From Apoda limacodes (lineage: Eukaryota; Arthropoda; Insecta; Lepidoptera; Limacodidae): 64,000 nt of DNA. The notes under the pieces were generated by a model. It was not told the origin of the DNA. It worked only from the letters and a program-made list of their open reading frames with translations, and did not search any database. The DNA lies in NCBI GenBank assembly GCA_946406115.1, contig OX291545.1, positions 992,001-1,056,000 on the forward strand, given 5' to 3'. Shown piece by piece: positions 12,701-23,000 of the stretch. Each line of letters starts with the position of its first letter. Position 1 is the first letter of the stretch. A program made the translations under genes and the position numbers.

Positions 12701-15700
12701 TGATAGAAAATCGCTTATAAACTGTGTTCCGTAACTTCCACTCGAGTTAATCTGTACGCTAGAACAATTGGCCTCTATCCACTCAGCATCAGAAATATTA
12801 AAGTCACCGGTTAATAAAAATAAATCATTCGGATGTTCCGATATTAAATCACTAGCTCTATCTATAAAGGAGCACAGCACCTCCCTATGGCCTGGTCCGT
12901 AAGGTAAATAAATACAACAAATATTTAAAAAACGCTGTTCCGATCTAAGACCTGGCGTAAGGTAAAAGTGTTTGTCACCGTTAGTGCCAAGGGGGAGCGA
13001 TACCCAGACGCAGTCAGAGTAAGCGCGGGGGGGACGGGCCAGTCGCGTCGCTGCGGCCGATACTTCGCCTGAATCGCCACGGCTACCCCACCGCCCCTAC
13101 TCGCATTGCTCTCGACAGCTGACCGATCACACCGGTAAACACTATATCTGTTGTCGAAGTACTCACGATCATAAAAATCTGATGTTAACCAGGTTTCAGT
13201 TATACATATAAAGTCAAAACTTGATTGAACCATTTGAGCAAAAAAATCGTGTGACTTAGTGTGTAGGCCCCTAACATTTTGGTAATAGCCACTAAACATT
13301 AGCTTTCTTTTTTATAAAAATTAAATAAAAAATAGTAAAAGAACAGTACACTGACTGATCTATTGGTATAAAGGTATATAAGTTTTCCCTCTTCGAAAAT
13401 AATGTAGTATAAATATATATATTGTACTAGAGCGTAAATAGATAAAATAGTATGAAATGGAAATAAGTTTTTTTTTAAAAGTACAAACAAAATGCACAGA
13501 AAGTATAGTAAATAAAGCGTACCTGTAATTCTAAATGTGAATCAAAAATTAAATAAATTGCGTAGATTCATATTATTAGCACATTTCTCATTTTTATATA
13601 GTAGAAGAGTAGTATATAACTCTGAAAAAAAACACGAGCTGTAATGTAGAACCAAAAGTCACTTAAGTTTAATTAAATCATCTTCGTTATTTATACAGAT
13701 TGCTCGTTGTTTTTCATTTTTTCGCATAAATATTGTGTAAACGTGTAGTGTAGTTCCGTCTTTATTTGTCGTACGCGCTTTAACAAAATTTATTGGTAGG
13801 TGTGAGGTGGTCCCCGATGTATAATGTGGCAGCGGGTCAGGGCAGTTTGATGTCAGCGGTGGTAAGGCCGCGCCTGGCGCGTACCGCAGCCAGCAGTTCG
13901 TTCTTCCGTCTGCGTTGAGTAAAGCGTACGATAATTGCTGGCGGCCGGATATTATCCCTTGCATTTTTTTCATTGGAATGAAAACGGCGAACGCGGTGTA
14001 TTGTGTCACAGTCACTATCTACCAATGTGAATCCCACACAAACATAGATGTCACGTAGAATCGGTAATAAGTTTTCACCTTTGGTGTATGGTATTCCGGA
14101 GATCTGAAGGTTATTTAGCATGGAAAACTGTTTACTACTATTACACTCTGTTACCAATGACTCAATAGTTGTCTTAGCGTCGGCGAGGGATTTTGACAGT
14201 GTAGAAATTTCTTTTTCGGTGGATGACATTTTGCTTTTGATATTGGATAATTCCGTTTTTATTGTAGTTTGCTCCTTGATCAAGTTTTCGGTTAATAATC
14301 TGAGATTGGATATTTCTTCCTTAATGTCGGATGTTATTTCTTGGCGCATTTTAATTAGACTTGCGTTCTGTGTTTCGCCAAAAGATGCCAAAGTGGATAT
14401 AATATCTTTACGGTAGTCTGACAATTGTTGTCCCATGTCACAGTCAAGTCCTTGAATTTTTCGTTTTCGAAGGGTTTTTGCGAGTCTGCATCTATGAGTT
14501 TAGAAAGATCGGGTTAAGATCCACCTGATTCCAGAATTTGTGTTAGATCGGGCTCGGACCCGCTCCCGGAAATAGGTGTATTTGGAGGAGAACGCATAAT
14601 GCTCATTTTGAACTATCGTGGGTAAACTTGTTTATCGGGAACTTTCGATGGCACAATAAATCTCAACACCAGTCAGCACTACGGTCAAAAATGAACCTTA
14701 TTGCGAAATTATATGGTTCAATTTGATTTGTATGGATTTGAAAAGACAAGTAATAAATATTAAGTATATTAGCGCGTGAGCGATTGAGCCGGCGGCTCGG
14801 TAATGACTGAATTTTAAAATTATTTTCAGGATTGTTTATTTTAAGGATAAGCCTTACAAAACATTACGGAATGAGCGCTGTAAGTCGCTAAGTGTTCCCG
14901 TAAGACCTGTAAGTGCGAGGGAGCGCGCTATTCAACAAGCGGGAGCTGCAGAAAGATTTTTAGTATAGATTAGGACTATACAACCAATAAAATACCACAA
15001 TTGTAACACCCATAAGTTCGATAAATGTAGTTTATTCTCGTTGCTATTCTCTATGGTCTGTAATCCTATAAATTTCACAGTCAATAAATAGCTTCTTGAC
15101 CGCTCACAACCCGCAGGGATTCATCCCCACACCTTATAACCCAAATATATACCTATTAATACCTATATACCTAAATATAATACCCCGAGAACGCTTAAGT
15201 TGTGGAATGAGGTTTTCTCAGGATTACAGTATTGGGGTTCTTCAGGATAAAAGTTATTAGGTTTTTGAACGAAGGTCGGCAACCAAGAGTGATGCCCCAG
15301 GTGTTGCAAACGTTCATAAGCTGCAGTGACCACTATCAGGTGGAACCGTAAGCGCTTTTGCCACATTAGTGGTATAAAAAAAAGAGATGGACAGATTGAG
15401 TTTGTTTTTACATTTAATGTTAAAATTTATATTTATTAGTTAACAATAAAGTTTCTATCGTGTGTTTATTATGACAGTGGTATGAGCCCAGATCTTTTTC
15501 TGGTCTTGCGTAGCGCACACAGCAATTTACTCCAGAAGAGTGATGACGGGGCGCCACTTTATAAGTGAATAGATCTGTACACGTATCTGTGACCGTATTA
15601 TAACTTTGTTTTTTTTTGTTTTAGGTCAAATGAGAGAACACCAGATCCGCGATCATGAACCGGTCGAAAACGCGACTCCGCTATGTTCCGAGGAGCATTT

Positions 15701-18700
15701 GATTACGAAACCCAAGGTAAACTCAATAACATACCTGCACACTACACTTATTTTACTGGCTCTGGACAATTTATCAATTAAGATTTTCCAACGTCACTGC
15801 ACTATATATCTTTATTACTATTTGTGAATTCATTAAATAAAACGCAGTAACAACAGAACATCAGAAGCAATAGTGTGTGACAGGAACTGAACCATTTAGG
15901 TATTCTCCAATCAATATATGAATAAGGTTGATGTATAATTAAGTTATGCTTTACGACCCGCCATTTATATTTAAGATACTTATCCACTTATCTACATTAA
16001 TAGTTTGTATGACCACTTTTTTTTTTTTGTTGTAAATATAGACCAAGGCCCGCCCCCCTGTGAAAGACGCGACGAGCCACGGGGTTGATGAGAGCTACGA
16101 AGACCTCACACTAGTGCTGCCCGACGGGATGATCTGCCGCGAGTGCGACACGCTACTAGACTCGGACAAACACTTCTTGTTAGTACATATATACAATTAC
16201 GCGCACATCAGTGACAAATATATTATTTTACCGTCTGCACTTGTACGGAGTAGTTATCAGTGCAAGCGTTCGTTCCATCTCAGTAAAACTAAATTCTTGA
16301 TCTCTCGGGTACCTCAGAAAGAAAAAACAACTCTTAGAACTACTTTGTTGTCCATCAGTCTGTCTTTTCTCAGCAGCTTTATCAAAAAAAACGGCACATT
16401 GCTTTCGCAATTCATTAATATTTTTTTTCTTAAATACAACAACAAGAAATAGTTTTATTAATTTTAAAATGTATCTGGCATGCTAGACAACAATCTTGGC
16501 ACATAAAAATTAAGTTCTAAATTTGAATTTTTAAATAAAAATAAAATTCATGTTTCTTGTAAAAAATGTTTTAATAGCGCGAATTGTTGACTCTTGTTAG
16601 AAATATTTAAAAATTCATTTAATGTTTGAACTTGGAAGCGCTTATTTTTTATTCTCTTTTAGCCGTGGAAATGGTTGGTAAAGCTATGATGTAGAGGACT
16701 GGATCAGGGTATTATTCTCTGATGAAGCTATAATTTTACTATGTGGCGAGGATCAACGCTGGCGAGTGCCGAATTATCTGAGAACCGGTTTGCAGACGTG
16801 TGTTTTCCAGAAATTACTGCTTACAGTGGGGTCTCCACAATGTTTTGGAAAGTTATAAGTTTCACGGAGCGTACGAAGTTAGTTTTCTTTAAAAATGCAC
16901 ATCGGTACATAATGGAGGTCCTGATTCCACATTCTCAACCTGCATTAACTGTTCTTGATGAAGATTGCTTTTTTGTGGATGACAACGCTGAGGCTCACCA
17001 ATCCGTCAATGTGGAAGCGTATATCCTAGATTCGGGATTCGACGGTTGGATTGGCCAGCCCGGAGTCCGCACCTCAATCCAATAAAGCATGTTTGGGGTC
17101 TAGTAAAAAGAAGCGTTAGATCCGTTCAGCTTTCTCTACAAAACATAAGGGAGCTAAACTGAGTTATTGCCGATTGGTGGGATTGTATTTCTCAAAACGT
17201 GATCAAAAATATAGTCGAAATCATGCCCAGAAGGATACAAGCTGTAATTTTAGTTTAATGCATAAATTTTGTTCTATCCAAGTACCAATACTACTTATTG
17301 TTTAGAATTGCACGAATGTTACGTTTTATAGAAAATTTCAAATAAAATATATTTATAATACGCGTTATATTATAATATTACCCGTTAATAAAACCAGTTG
17401 ACCTAGAATCTAGAATGAGATTTGGCATGAAGTAAGTTTTACAGCACAAGTAAAATCCGAAAACATTTAATTCTGTGTTGTTGAACAAAATTCAGAAGCG
17501 GAACTCTTGAGCTTTATTTTTCAATTTTAATTTTATGTTGTTATGTTTATGTTTAGGGGTAAATCGAGCTGTAGCAAATGTCCGTTCGTGACGTCGTGTT
17601 ACCGCGCCATGTTGCGGCACAGCGGGTACTGCGCAGGGCCGCACTCGTTAGAGGACGCGCCGCGCGAGGCCGGGACTAACCTGCACTGCATCTGCGGATA
17701 CCAGACCACCATCGGTACGTGCGCTACCACCCTTCATACGTCCATTTTATTATTTATTATTACCACCTTGGATGGGAGCTATTTGATCCAATTTGCAAAT
17801 CACAAACAACAATTTTCATCTCAGATGAATGCAGGTTCCATAGCCAAAAGATTTTATTTTTTTTGCTCAATACATGCTCAAGAAACTTTCCTGACCATAT
17901 TATTTAAGGCATCCTACATCAATTGACTGCCTGGTGTCTGGTGTCCCGGCTGAACCGATGTGAAGAAAACATGTGTTTGTCTTGAGGCTGGGTGTTTAGT
18001 ATATATTTACAAAACAAAAGTATATCTATCAGTCATCTCACACCCATAATACAAGCCTGGCTTAGTTCGGCACTAGATATAGCTGTGTGGAGACATTTGT
18101 TTCAATGAAGAAATCACCTACCTAATTTTATAAATATAGGTTTTGTGTGTTGCTACTAGGCACGGACATGTTGACGCACTTGCTGATGTGTGAGCACAAG
18201 AGCGCGTACCGCAGCGCGGAGGAAGCGCGTGCTAACACTGCTGGGGCCGACACGCCTCCGCCGCCCGCCCTCGCGCCCGCAGAACCGGTCAGTAGTTATT
18301 ATATACCTACTTAATTCCCCCGTCACTACTCGTATTAATAAGTAATTTCAACTGACACTGTCAGACTAATCTGTCACTGTTATAATTGGAGTAAATCAGG
18401 TTGACATAACATTTGCCGTTTTGTACCTACAGCATAACAGTTGTTTGATCTTAGCCGGTTAATATATTTATTCGCTATTCATTTAACAACCACAGAGTTA
18501 CAATATCCAGTATTGTCTACTGCACTTTTGCGATGGAAAAACACAAACGCAGTTATCTGGGAGTAAATATAAAGATTTCGATTATTTTAGGAGTATTTAC
18601 TCTAGTTTGACATGACTTGGTCGAATCTAGCCTTAGGAATAGTGTAAATTTCTTAATAATAAAATCGGTTCAGTAGTTGTATACCCCCCCCTACATACAC

Positions 18701-19718
18701 ATACCAACAAAGTAACAACATTTACCTTTTTTAACATTAGTATTTTATATAAAACTAGCTCTTGCCCGAGGTTGCACCCGCCCTAAATTCGGTTATCGGT
18801 GTAAGATTTCAAGGGCAACTCCTCAATTAAAGACAAAAAACAGACTCACACATGACGTTTTAAAGTAGACTTTGTTCTTTCCTGGGAAAAACTATCTCCA
18901 TGTCAAGCACCTCAATCATAAAAAAAATCGACTCGCACTTGACATTTTTAGGTAGCCTATGTCCTTTCTCGGGACTCAAACTATCTCTATGCCAAATTTT
19001 ATCATAATCGGTACAGCGGTTTAAGCCTGAAGAAGTTACAGTCAGACTAAGTTACTTTCGCATTTATAATTTTAGTATGGATATTCAAGTTTGAACAAAG
19101 AATCATGGCAAGGAAACTCATAGTATAACTTTGTTTAGGGAAAATTTGCAGTTTTGCAATTCTTCAAACTTTAAGCTTTATCTCAACTGTACCTGTCAAC
19201 AATGCCCGAACGATTCCCATAATGTAGGAGATTTGTACATGTTCCCAGAGCGTGGAGAGCGGGGTGCCGGAGTACCTGCCCCCGTCAGTGCTAAACACCC
19301 AGCTGTCGTTAGACGACCTCGCGCCGCCGTCCGTGCTGCAGCCCGACCAGGTGAGGTCATCAAATTAAACATCTTTACAACGTATCCCGATTGAACTTTT
19401 ACTCATCCTAAGCAACCAGCGACCAAAGTTGTCGCACATTATACGGCGAATTGATAATTCAACCTTTTAAGAATGCGCCCTTTTGCACATTCCACTTAAT
19501 AAATCTTAATTTTAAACATTTTCATTATTCCCTTAATTATTTATTTTAAATCCAAAAAACAAAAATTTTGTTTATTCTAGCATGATCAAGAACTGCTGAA
19601 GGAGGCGTATGACCGTCCTCTGGCCACTCCTCGGCATGAAGAGCCGCACTACACTCTTGGTGACTTTGAACCACTGCCTCAAGAGCCCCCACCACAACCA
19701 GATTTTGAACAACTTTAA
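37..19718 (+). CDS. row: AT-hook / Merlin-transposase-like / multi-C2H2 zinc-finger nuclear protein, Row (POGZ)-like; 5' end outside window
   Basis: Seventeen exons fit with correct GT-AG sites and phases: 37-216, 599-763, 1188-1397, 1947-2347, 2481-2809, 3400-3544, 4306-4464, 4714-5001, 6877-7101, 7668-7847, 9051-9183, 15625-15716, 16042-16178, 17557-17714, 18160-18287, 19249-19350, 19581-19718 (TAA). They sum to about 1055 residues; the N-terminus lies upstream of base 1. Domain order seen: AT-hook (GRPRK, the Gly codon completed from the previous exon), KE/KD-rich basic stretch, VVDLT motif followed by acids, a Merlin/IS1595-like domain, GRGKRGRKKK basic patch, about nine zinc fingers, then a Pro/acidic tail with LSLDDLAPPS. 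Drosophila Row, part of the HP1c complex with WOC, is known as a C2H2 plus AT-hook protein; that assignment is by architecture only, and the symbol is moderately sure. A poly(A) signal AATAAA lies at 19767-19772. Confidence 0.8.
1188..3544 (+). CDS. row: Row-like gene, exons 3-6: degenerate Merlin/IS1595 (ISXO2-like) transposase domain
   Basis: Exons 1188-1397, 1947-2347, 2481-2809 and 3400-3544 join into a domain laid out like a Merlin transposase: FTEWLIQQGLV at the start, a GGYVWISECC segment, SVILKLIYHW, then an LRAICTSA segment before GGSGKKVEV. Where Merlin has the catalytic D-E-S-K-F-G this protein reads GVISLG, so the first Asp is lost. A later Asp (in VMTDLTVD) and a Glu (in NIMEYLRR) sit where the other catalytic residues would be. 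Reading frame and splice sites are intact over all four exons, so the domain appears maintained as protein but unlikely to cut DNA. Intron 1398-1946 has a SINE-tail fragment; intron 2810-3399 has a SINE. Confidence 0.72.
1715..1800 (+). repeat. SINE tail fragment
   Basis: The segment gggactagacggcgctgt followed by a tttgtccataa tail matches the 3' part of the tRNA-derived SINE at 41205-41420 (gccagacggcgctgtg). No tRNA-like head is visible. It lies in a Row-like intron. Confidence 0.4.
3128..3365 (+). repeat. tRNA-derived SINE
   Basis: The head looks like a tRNA with A-box-like cagtgggtagcg and B-box-like gggatcaattctc. A body with tttgtgtttgtcttgagtct and gtatgtatatacaataaa follows, then a tail with agcgctgtgtg. 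It is the same family as 41205-41420. It lies in the intron between exons 5 and 6 of the Row-like gene. Confidence 0.6.
3596..3995 (+). repeat. Interspersed repeat ending 'gcgcgagtccgactcgcac'
   Basis: It contains two copies of a segment built round gctcccatacaacaaacg, about 140 bp apart, and ends with ggaacccttcgtgcgcgag, gactcgcacttggccg and a T-run. The ending recurs at 5560, 9960, 18930 and 20350. It looks like a common lepidopteran non-autonomous repeat; class not determined. A related scrap with gctgtgtcataaggg and gcgaaccctaaa follows at 4145-4215. Confidence 0.55.
4306..5001 (+). CDS. row: Row-like gene, exons 7-8: basic AT-hook-like patch and charged linker
   Basis: Exon 4306-4464 (159 nt, phase 0 both ends) encodes GRGKRGRKKKE, an AT-hook-like or nuclear-localisation patch, followed by a Lys-rich and an Asp-rich run. 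Exon 4714-5001 (288 nt, phase 0) encodes a charged linker with PTPRSRRKQIK and IDDDLDDIPL. It links the transposase-like domain to the zinc fingers. Donors are gtaggt and gtgagt. Confidence 0.75.
5035..6655 (+). repeat. Repeat element(s) with internal ~105-bp tandem units
   Basis: The element starts near ctagcttattcccgcaacta and ends near ttttatatgtatagataa. Units starting at a cagaaac(c/a)tt...ccgg motif recur near 5486, 5590, 5693 and 5820, each with gtgcataacaacttacc, a cattacaatcggtt block and a gactcgcactt block. A terminal block (catacaaagaacacacc ... gcggtttaggctgtgcgttga) occurs twice, near 5940-6050 and 6540-6650, so two elements may abut. It fills the 5002-6876 intron. Confidence 0.6.
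6877..9183 (+). CDS. row: Row-like gene, exons 9-11: first half of the C2H2 zinc-finger array
   Basis: Exons 6877-7101, 7668-7847 and 9051-9183. Fingers seen: CPIC...HIFAH, CVYC...HLKHTH, CLIC...HMQKAH (split across the first intron), CGAC...HFYSRH, CPYC...HLKQHQ (split across the second intron), and the start of CTRC. Linkers differ from the TGEKP type, as is common in chromatin-complex zinc-finger proteins. All three exons are GC-richer than the introns. The final exon ends in phase 1 and joins the GQMREH exon at 15625. Confidence 0.78.
7395..7540 (+). repeat. LINE/SINE-like repeat scrap
   Basis: The stretch with cacttcagcagcacaggcc, aacggagaaggctta and gtccaccatgttggcc is a phrase I associate with dispersed repeats in lepidopteran introns. 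No coding is visible. Confidence 0.35.
7856..7965 (-). repeat. LINE 3'-tail fragment
   Basis: Read on the + strand it runs accactatagtggtagacaa ... ccctatggacgcttccaac. It is the reverse complement of the LINE 3' end at 23060-23150 (cgtccataggctacgg, then gccaccttagtggt). Other copies: 15180-15400 (+) and 44890-45010 (-). Confidence 0.5.
8815..8945 (+). repeat. LINE 3' end with ACT microsatellite tail
   Basis: gaagaatcgcttattagcga and taagaccgcctacattgtg are followed by a T-rich stretch and caataaagtatattactact. The reverse complement of the same phrase lies at 29020-29130. It is typical of the 3' end of a non-LTR retrotransposon with a trinucleotide tail. Confidence 0.5.
9330..10092 (+). 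repeat. Repeat element with five ~125-bp tandem units
   Basis: Same family as 5035-6655. Units beginning cagaaacct..c.cggcg start near 9405, 9504, 9632, 9759 and 9884, most about 125-128 bp apart. Each carries gtgcataacaactta, tttcattaaaatcggttta, a gcgcgaggccgcctcgcac-like block and a cctgtctgagtcgcacttga block. The terminal block catacaaagaacacaccc ... attttatatgtatggatta closes it. Open frames here are repeat artefacts. Confidence 0.65.
10548..13299 (-). pseudogene. LINE ORF2: endonuclease and reverse transcriptase, broken
   Basis: Segments in order: 13299-12925 (YYQNVRGLHTK, ICITETWL, an APE-type endonuclease start), 12880-12491 (LLTGDFNI, endonuclease end), 12463-11960 (linker before RT), 11813-11091 (reverse transcriptase: KYRPIS, DFAKAFDKICH, SGVPQGSHLGPLLFTLYIND, YADDTKIYR) and 10946-10548 (C-terminal thumb with SRFELACAVWKP). 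The RT active-site Asp pair is present, but stops separate the parts. Confidence 0.75.
13659..14436 (-). pseudogene. LINE ORF1 protein (coiled coil plus RNA-binding region), frameshifted
   Basis: Begins MGQQLSDYRKDIISTL. Residues ~1-95 have a heptad-like Leu/Ile pattern with Lys/Glu (coiled coil). Residues ~105-195 resemble the RRM-like part of LINE ORF1 (NNLQISGIPY, IIVRFTQRRRKNELL). After about residue 198 the continuation PINFVKARTT ... IFMRKNEKQR lies in another frame (13659-13835), so a frameshift is present. In LINEs, ORF1p coats the element RNA. Confidence 0.6.
15180..15400 (+). mobile_element. 5'-truncated LINE, ORF2 C-terminus and 3' tail
   Basis: The + strand reads gagaacgcttaagttgtgga and later ggttcggcaac-like and ccaggtgttgcaaacg blocks, ending in gccacattagtggtat and an A-run. 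It matches the 3' end of the LINE at 22900-23290. The protein phrase is LxLWNE ... FFxxxVIRFL. The open frame on the - strand here is a shadow. Confidence 0.55.
15625..18287 (+). CDS. row: Row-like gene, exons 12-15: second half of the zinc-finger array
   Basis: Exons 15625-15716, 16042-16178, 17557-17714 and 18160-18287. They complete the CTRC finger (HQIRDH), add a partial CREC finger, a C2HC finger CSKC...RHSGYC, and a finger split over an intron (CICG...HLLMCEH). An Ala/Pro-rich tail follows. The phase chain 1-0-2-1-0 is kept throughout. The intron before exon 12 (9184-15624) is the largest, through LINE and repeat insertions; the intron 16179-17556 holds a Tc1 relic. Confidence 0.75.
16640..17265 (+). 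pseudogene. Tc1-like transposase relic
   Basis: Over several frames the + strand gives SFTERTKLVFF, RYIMEVLIPH, QPALTVLDEDCFFVDDNA and then DWPA-, NPI-HVWGLVKRSV- and CISQNVIKNIVE-like segments. This is the layout of the C-terminal half of a Tc1/mariner DD34E transposase. The second Asp is in VDDNA; the Glu of the NPIEH-type motif appears replaced by Lys. Frameshifts and stops show it is dead. It lies in the Row-like intron 16179-17556. Confidence 0.65.
17940..18105 (+). repeat. Degenerate SINE fragment
   Basis: cggctgaaccgatgtg, atgtgtttgtcttgaggctg and cataatacaagcctggctta followed by actagatatagctgtgtgg match the body and tail of the SINE at 41205-41420, with many changes. Confidence 0.45.
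18750..19085 (+). repeat. Interspersed repeat with 'cggttcagcggttt' phrase
   Basis: It starts aactagctcttgcccgaggt, has aaactatctctatgccaaa and atcataatcggtacagcgg, and ends ttataattttagtatggat. The same family occurs twice at 63310-63895. It is a very common repeat type in moths and butterflies; no protein is seen. Confidence 0.55.
19249..19718 (+). CDS. row: Row-like gene, last two exons: acidic/proline-rich C-terminus
   Basis: Exon 19249-19350 follows a polypyrimidine-AG and encodes ESGVPEYLPP and LSLDDLAPPSV. Exon 19581-19718 encodes a short Glu/Pro-rich end (EPLPQEPPPQPDFEQL) and the TAA at 19716-19718. A longer open frame in another register at 19131-19394 is a shadow of the first exon. 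AATAAA at 19767-19772 lies 48 bp after the stop. Confidence 0.75.
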
Positions 19719-19766
19719 CTTTACCTAGAACTAGGTTACTATATTATTAAGAGTACAGTATAAGAA

Positions 19767-19785
19767 AATAAATACATATTTTATT
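19767..19785. terminator. Convergent poly(A) signals of the Row-like gene and SNRNP25
   Basis: AATAAA on + at 19767-19772 (Row-like) and AATAAA on - at 19780-19785 (SNRNP25) lie 7 bp apart, so the 3' ends of the two transcripts probably overlap. A second minus-strand AATAAA overlaps the SNRNP25 stop at 19844-19849. Confidence 0.55.
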
Positions 19786-19844
19786 TCATATGTATGTAAG
19801 TGACTTAGGAATTTGAAAACAAACAAAATGAATTCCATAAAATT

Positions 19845-20078
19845 TTATTGCCTTTTTTTTCTTCGTTTCTTAAAGCTCAATGTCACTTTGTTGGAAACTC
19901 CATAGTCGTCTATGCTGCTGGCATTATCATCTAGAATTATTCCATCAAAATTTAGGTCATAAGTTTTCCAGATGTATTTCCAAGATATTTTGACTTTACT
20001 ACCAGTCCTCTGTTGATGTATCTCAAAATGTCTAGCTATTGCTTTCTTCAAATCCCTAACTGACGCTTTCTGTGGCAC
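19845..20078 (-). CDS. SNRNP25: SNRNP25 exon 3 (C-terminal part)
   Basis: The acceptor (minus strand tttacag) is just upstream of GTG CCA CAG. It encodes the second half of the ubiquitin-like domain with RDLKKAIARHF, ISWKYIWKTYDLN and a basic tail KKRRKKRQ. It ends 127 bp from the stop of the converging Row-like gene. Confidence 0.88.
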   Translation of the reverse strand: MPQKASVRDLKKAIARHFEIHQQRTGSKVKISWKYIWKTYDLNFDGIILDDNASSIDDYGVSNKVTLSFKKRRKKRQ

Positions 20079-23000
20079 CTGTAAATTAATCATCATCCCT
20101 TATAACAAAAAGTACCATAAACTGACAGTAAATAGCCGTAGATGTAGTTAAAATACGTGTGACAGAATTACAATGAAATGAAAAATGTCTAATTGTAGGT
20201 TTCTGAGTTTTACTGCAAAATTATGCATTTTAGAGGAAACTTGTATTTTGTAGTGCAAATATTTACTACTTTAGAAATCGGTCAATTGCGAGACGTACTT
20301 GCGCTAAAGATAGAGCCTTTTTTTGGTCAAACAGACAGACAGTTGGTACGCAAGTCCGTCTCGGACTTGGCCGGTTTTTTTTTGTTCATATTTTATTTCA
20401 AAGAAAAACTAAGGCGGCCAACTGTCCCGTGATGACAGTTGAAATCCTGCATTGCAATATTTAATAAAACAGTCCCGCAAATCGTCTAAGGCGTCCCGTA
20501 TGTCCCGTATTCCTCGTTTCCAAAATACGAACGACAAGACTCCGCATATTTTTTTTTTCTTTCTGAACTGTCAATGCAGTTGGCTGTTGCAGCCATTACT
20601 GCTTCATCGGGCTTTTTGGGGCGAGACTCTGAAGGCAATATAGCGCCCAACGCTCAAAAGCTCCCCGCGGGGGGATCCTCGGCTTAGGTTGTCGCTCTCG
20701 GGGGCGTCCCTTCGACCGGCATGAGTCTCGAACCCGAAGGTGAGTCAGCACCAGGAGTGGAGTTCCCCGTTTCGCGGGCGAGGTTGCGATTGTGTGGGGG
20801 CAAAAAGCGCCCCGGCACTCTGATATCTCGTGTATCCTTGCGGGCGCCGACAAACCCGGTGACGTCGGCGTCGTGTTACGGGGGAGGTTGTAGAGACTAA
20901 TCTAGCTATCCGGACAGCGAGATCATCAACTGGTGACGTTAGTACGTGCCGAGGCCGCCTAACGATAGTTTTACGACCGTGCCGAGGTCGGTCGGGGGGA
21001 TGATAAGTTGTGGATTGCACAATTAGTAATAAATTCGGGTGATTTTGTGTACGCTCGAAAAAGCGGACTGCCAGGTCTGCCGCATAATCAAGCGTGTGTG
21101 TACGGCTGCACGCCCATGTCGTCCGTGTGTTGGTGCCGTGTGCGGTATACGCTTACGTGAATGTGAGTCTGATTGCTGTTTTGTTTCGCGCGACAAGTGC
21201 AAGAGAGACAGAGATAAAGAAGACACAAGTTTAAAGAGCGCCAGTGTACCTATGTGGTGATTGAATTGTTTATTTTCGTTTGGAATTAGTTACGCCGTGA
21301 CACGTAATTGATAACTCGTATTTTTTTAGATTCGCTAGAAATATTAATTGTCGTACTAATGCCGCCGACCGCGAAAGAACCTATGTGGTGATTGAATTGT
21401 TTATTTTCGTTTGGAATTAGTTACGCCGTGACACGTAATTGATAACTCGTATTTTTTTAGATTCGCTAGAAATATTAATTGTCGTACTAATGCCGCCGAC
21501 CGCCAAAGAGCTAAGTTGTAAGTTCACCGAGGACTTACGTCGTTGACGAAGTACGTCGTCGTCACTGCGACTTCTTACTTCCGTCACGCAAAATACGGTG
21601 ACAAAGAAGCAGAGCTGGCAAAAGCCGGGGGTTTGTGGGCTTTCCATACGTATGTCAATAAATCCGATCAAGACGAAAATCAATTAATAGACGAATTGAA
21701 TACTAACTGTTTAAATCAATATAATGGAGTTCCGAACTCATATGGAAAAATTCTGGATCTTGTCCTATCTAACATTCCACTAACTGTTTCTGACTCTAGT
21801 AGGTAATGACCCGCTTGTACCAATTGACCCTTACCATGGGGCATTATTAATATTAGCCGACTTCATTAATGTTAGCTTTTTTAGACCAGCCGCCAAAAAA
21901 AATTTTTTATTTGACTGAGGTGACTACGAGGAAATCAATAAGATTTTGCAAGTAGACTGGGATTATGAACTTGGTTCTCGTTCAATTGAGAATGCAGTTG
22001 AATTTTTATAATAATATTTATAACTTACGGGATTCTTACATACCATATAAATTATATACATTTGATTCCTTTCCCAAGTGGGCTTGAAAAAGAATTTTAA
22101 AAGAAAAATATAAATACCACTGTAATTTCAAGAAATATGGTAATCGCTCCGACAAGGAGTCATTTAAAATTCTACTTGCAAGGGCTATTATTGAAGCAAA
22201 AAATGTCATTAAAACTATATCGAATCTGTCGAATAATCAATCGAAAAAAATCCGATGTGTTTTTGGTCTTATATGAAGTCCAAATCTAAGCATAACATTA
22301 TCCCCAAAACTCTAACGTACGGTGTCAATGTGGTAAACTCGGGTCAACAAATTTATGATGCTTTTTCGGCTTACTTTCGATCGACTTTCTTAGAAACTAG
22401 CTCTGGAACTATTTCACTATATAACTCCTCTCACAACTCCAATCCCGAACGTGTTTCGGATATCTATGACATCGATATTTACATAGATGACCTGCGTAAA
22501 TTATTGCAATCACTGGAATAATCTAAATCAGCTGGGCCTGATGACTTGCCAGCCCCAGATTTTTGGTACGCTGTGCTAGTGGTATAGCGGTACCTATTTT
22601 AATATTGTTTAGAGAAATCATTGAAACAATGTATAGTACCTAAAATATGGAAATCTGCTTTCATAACCCCTTTTCACAAAAAAGGGCAAATTAATGTAGT
22701 TAGGTACTAATTATAGACAGATCTCAAAACTATGCACTATAGCCAAGTTATTTGAAAAAATATTTATCAGCAAGTTTTCTCTGCAATCAAAGGCTCACTT
22801 AACATCGCCCAACACGGATTCTTGAAAGGTAGGTCTACTGTCTTAAACCTTACGCTGATTTTCTTACCTCAACCATTCTCACACTTTAGAACCTAAATGG
22901 TCGCGTACAGTGCGGTTTCAGAGAAACTTCCTCCCGCGAACGCTTAAGTTGTGGAATGAGCTCCCTGCCAAGGTATTTTGCAAGGCCTACAGTATGGAGT

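Larger units (their letters stand above)
10440..14650 (-). mobile_element. Degenerate non-LTR retrotransposon (Jockey/CR1-like LINE) with ORF1 and ORF2
   Basis: About 4.2 kb on the opposite strand to the host gene, inside the 9184-15624 intron. ORF1 (13659-14436) has a coiled coil and a nucleic-acid-binding-like region. ORF2 (10548-13299) has an endonuclease and a reverse transcriptase with a YADD active site. ORF2 is broken by several stops and frameshifts, so the copy is dead. Both ORFs run 5' to 3' leftward, with the 5' end near 14650. No target-site duplication was identified. Confidence 0.75.

Noticed and set aside
15163..15366. Minus-strand open frame, and its like at 22886-23077
   Set aside because: Both are antisense to the same LINE ORF2 C-terminus, which reads well on the + strand.
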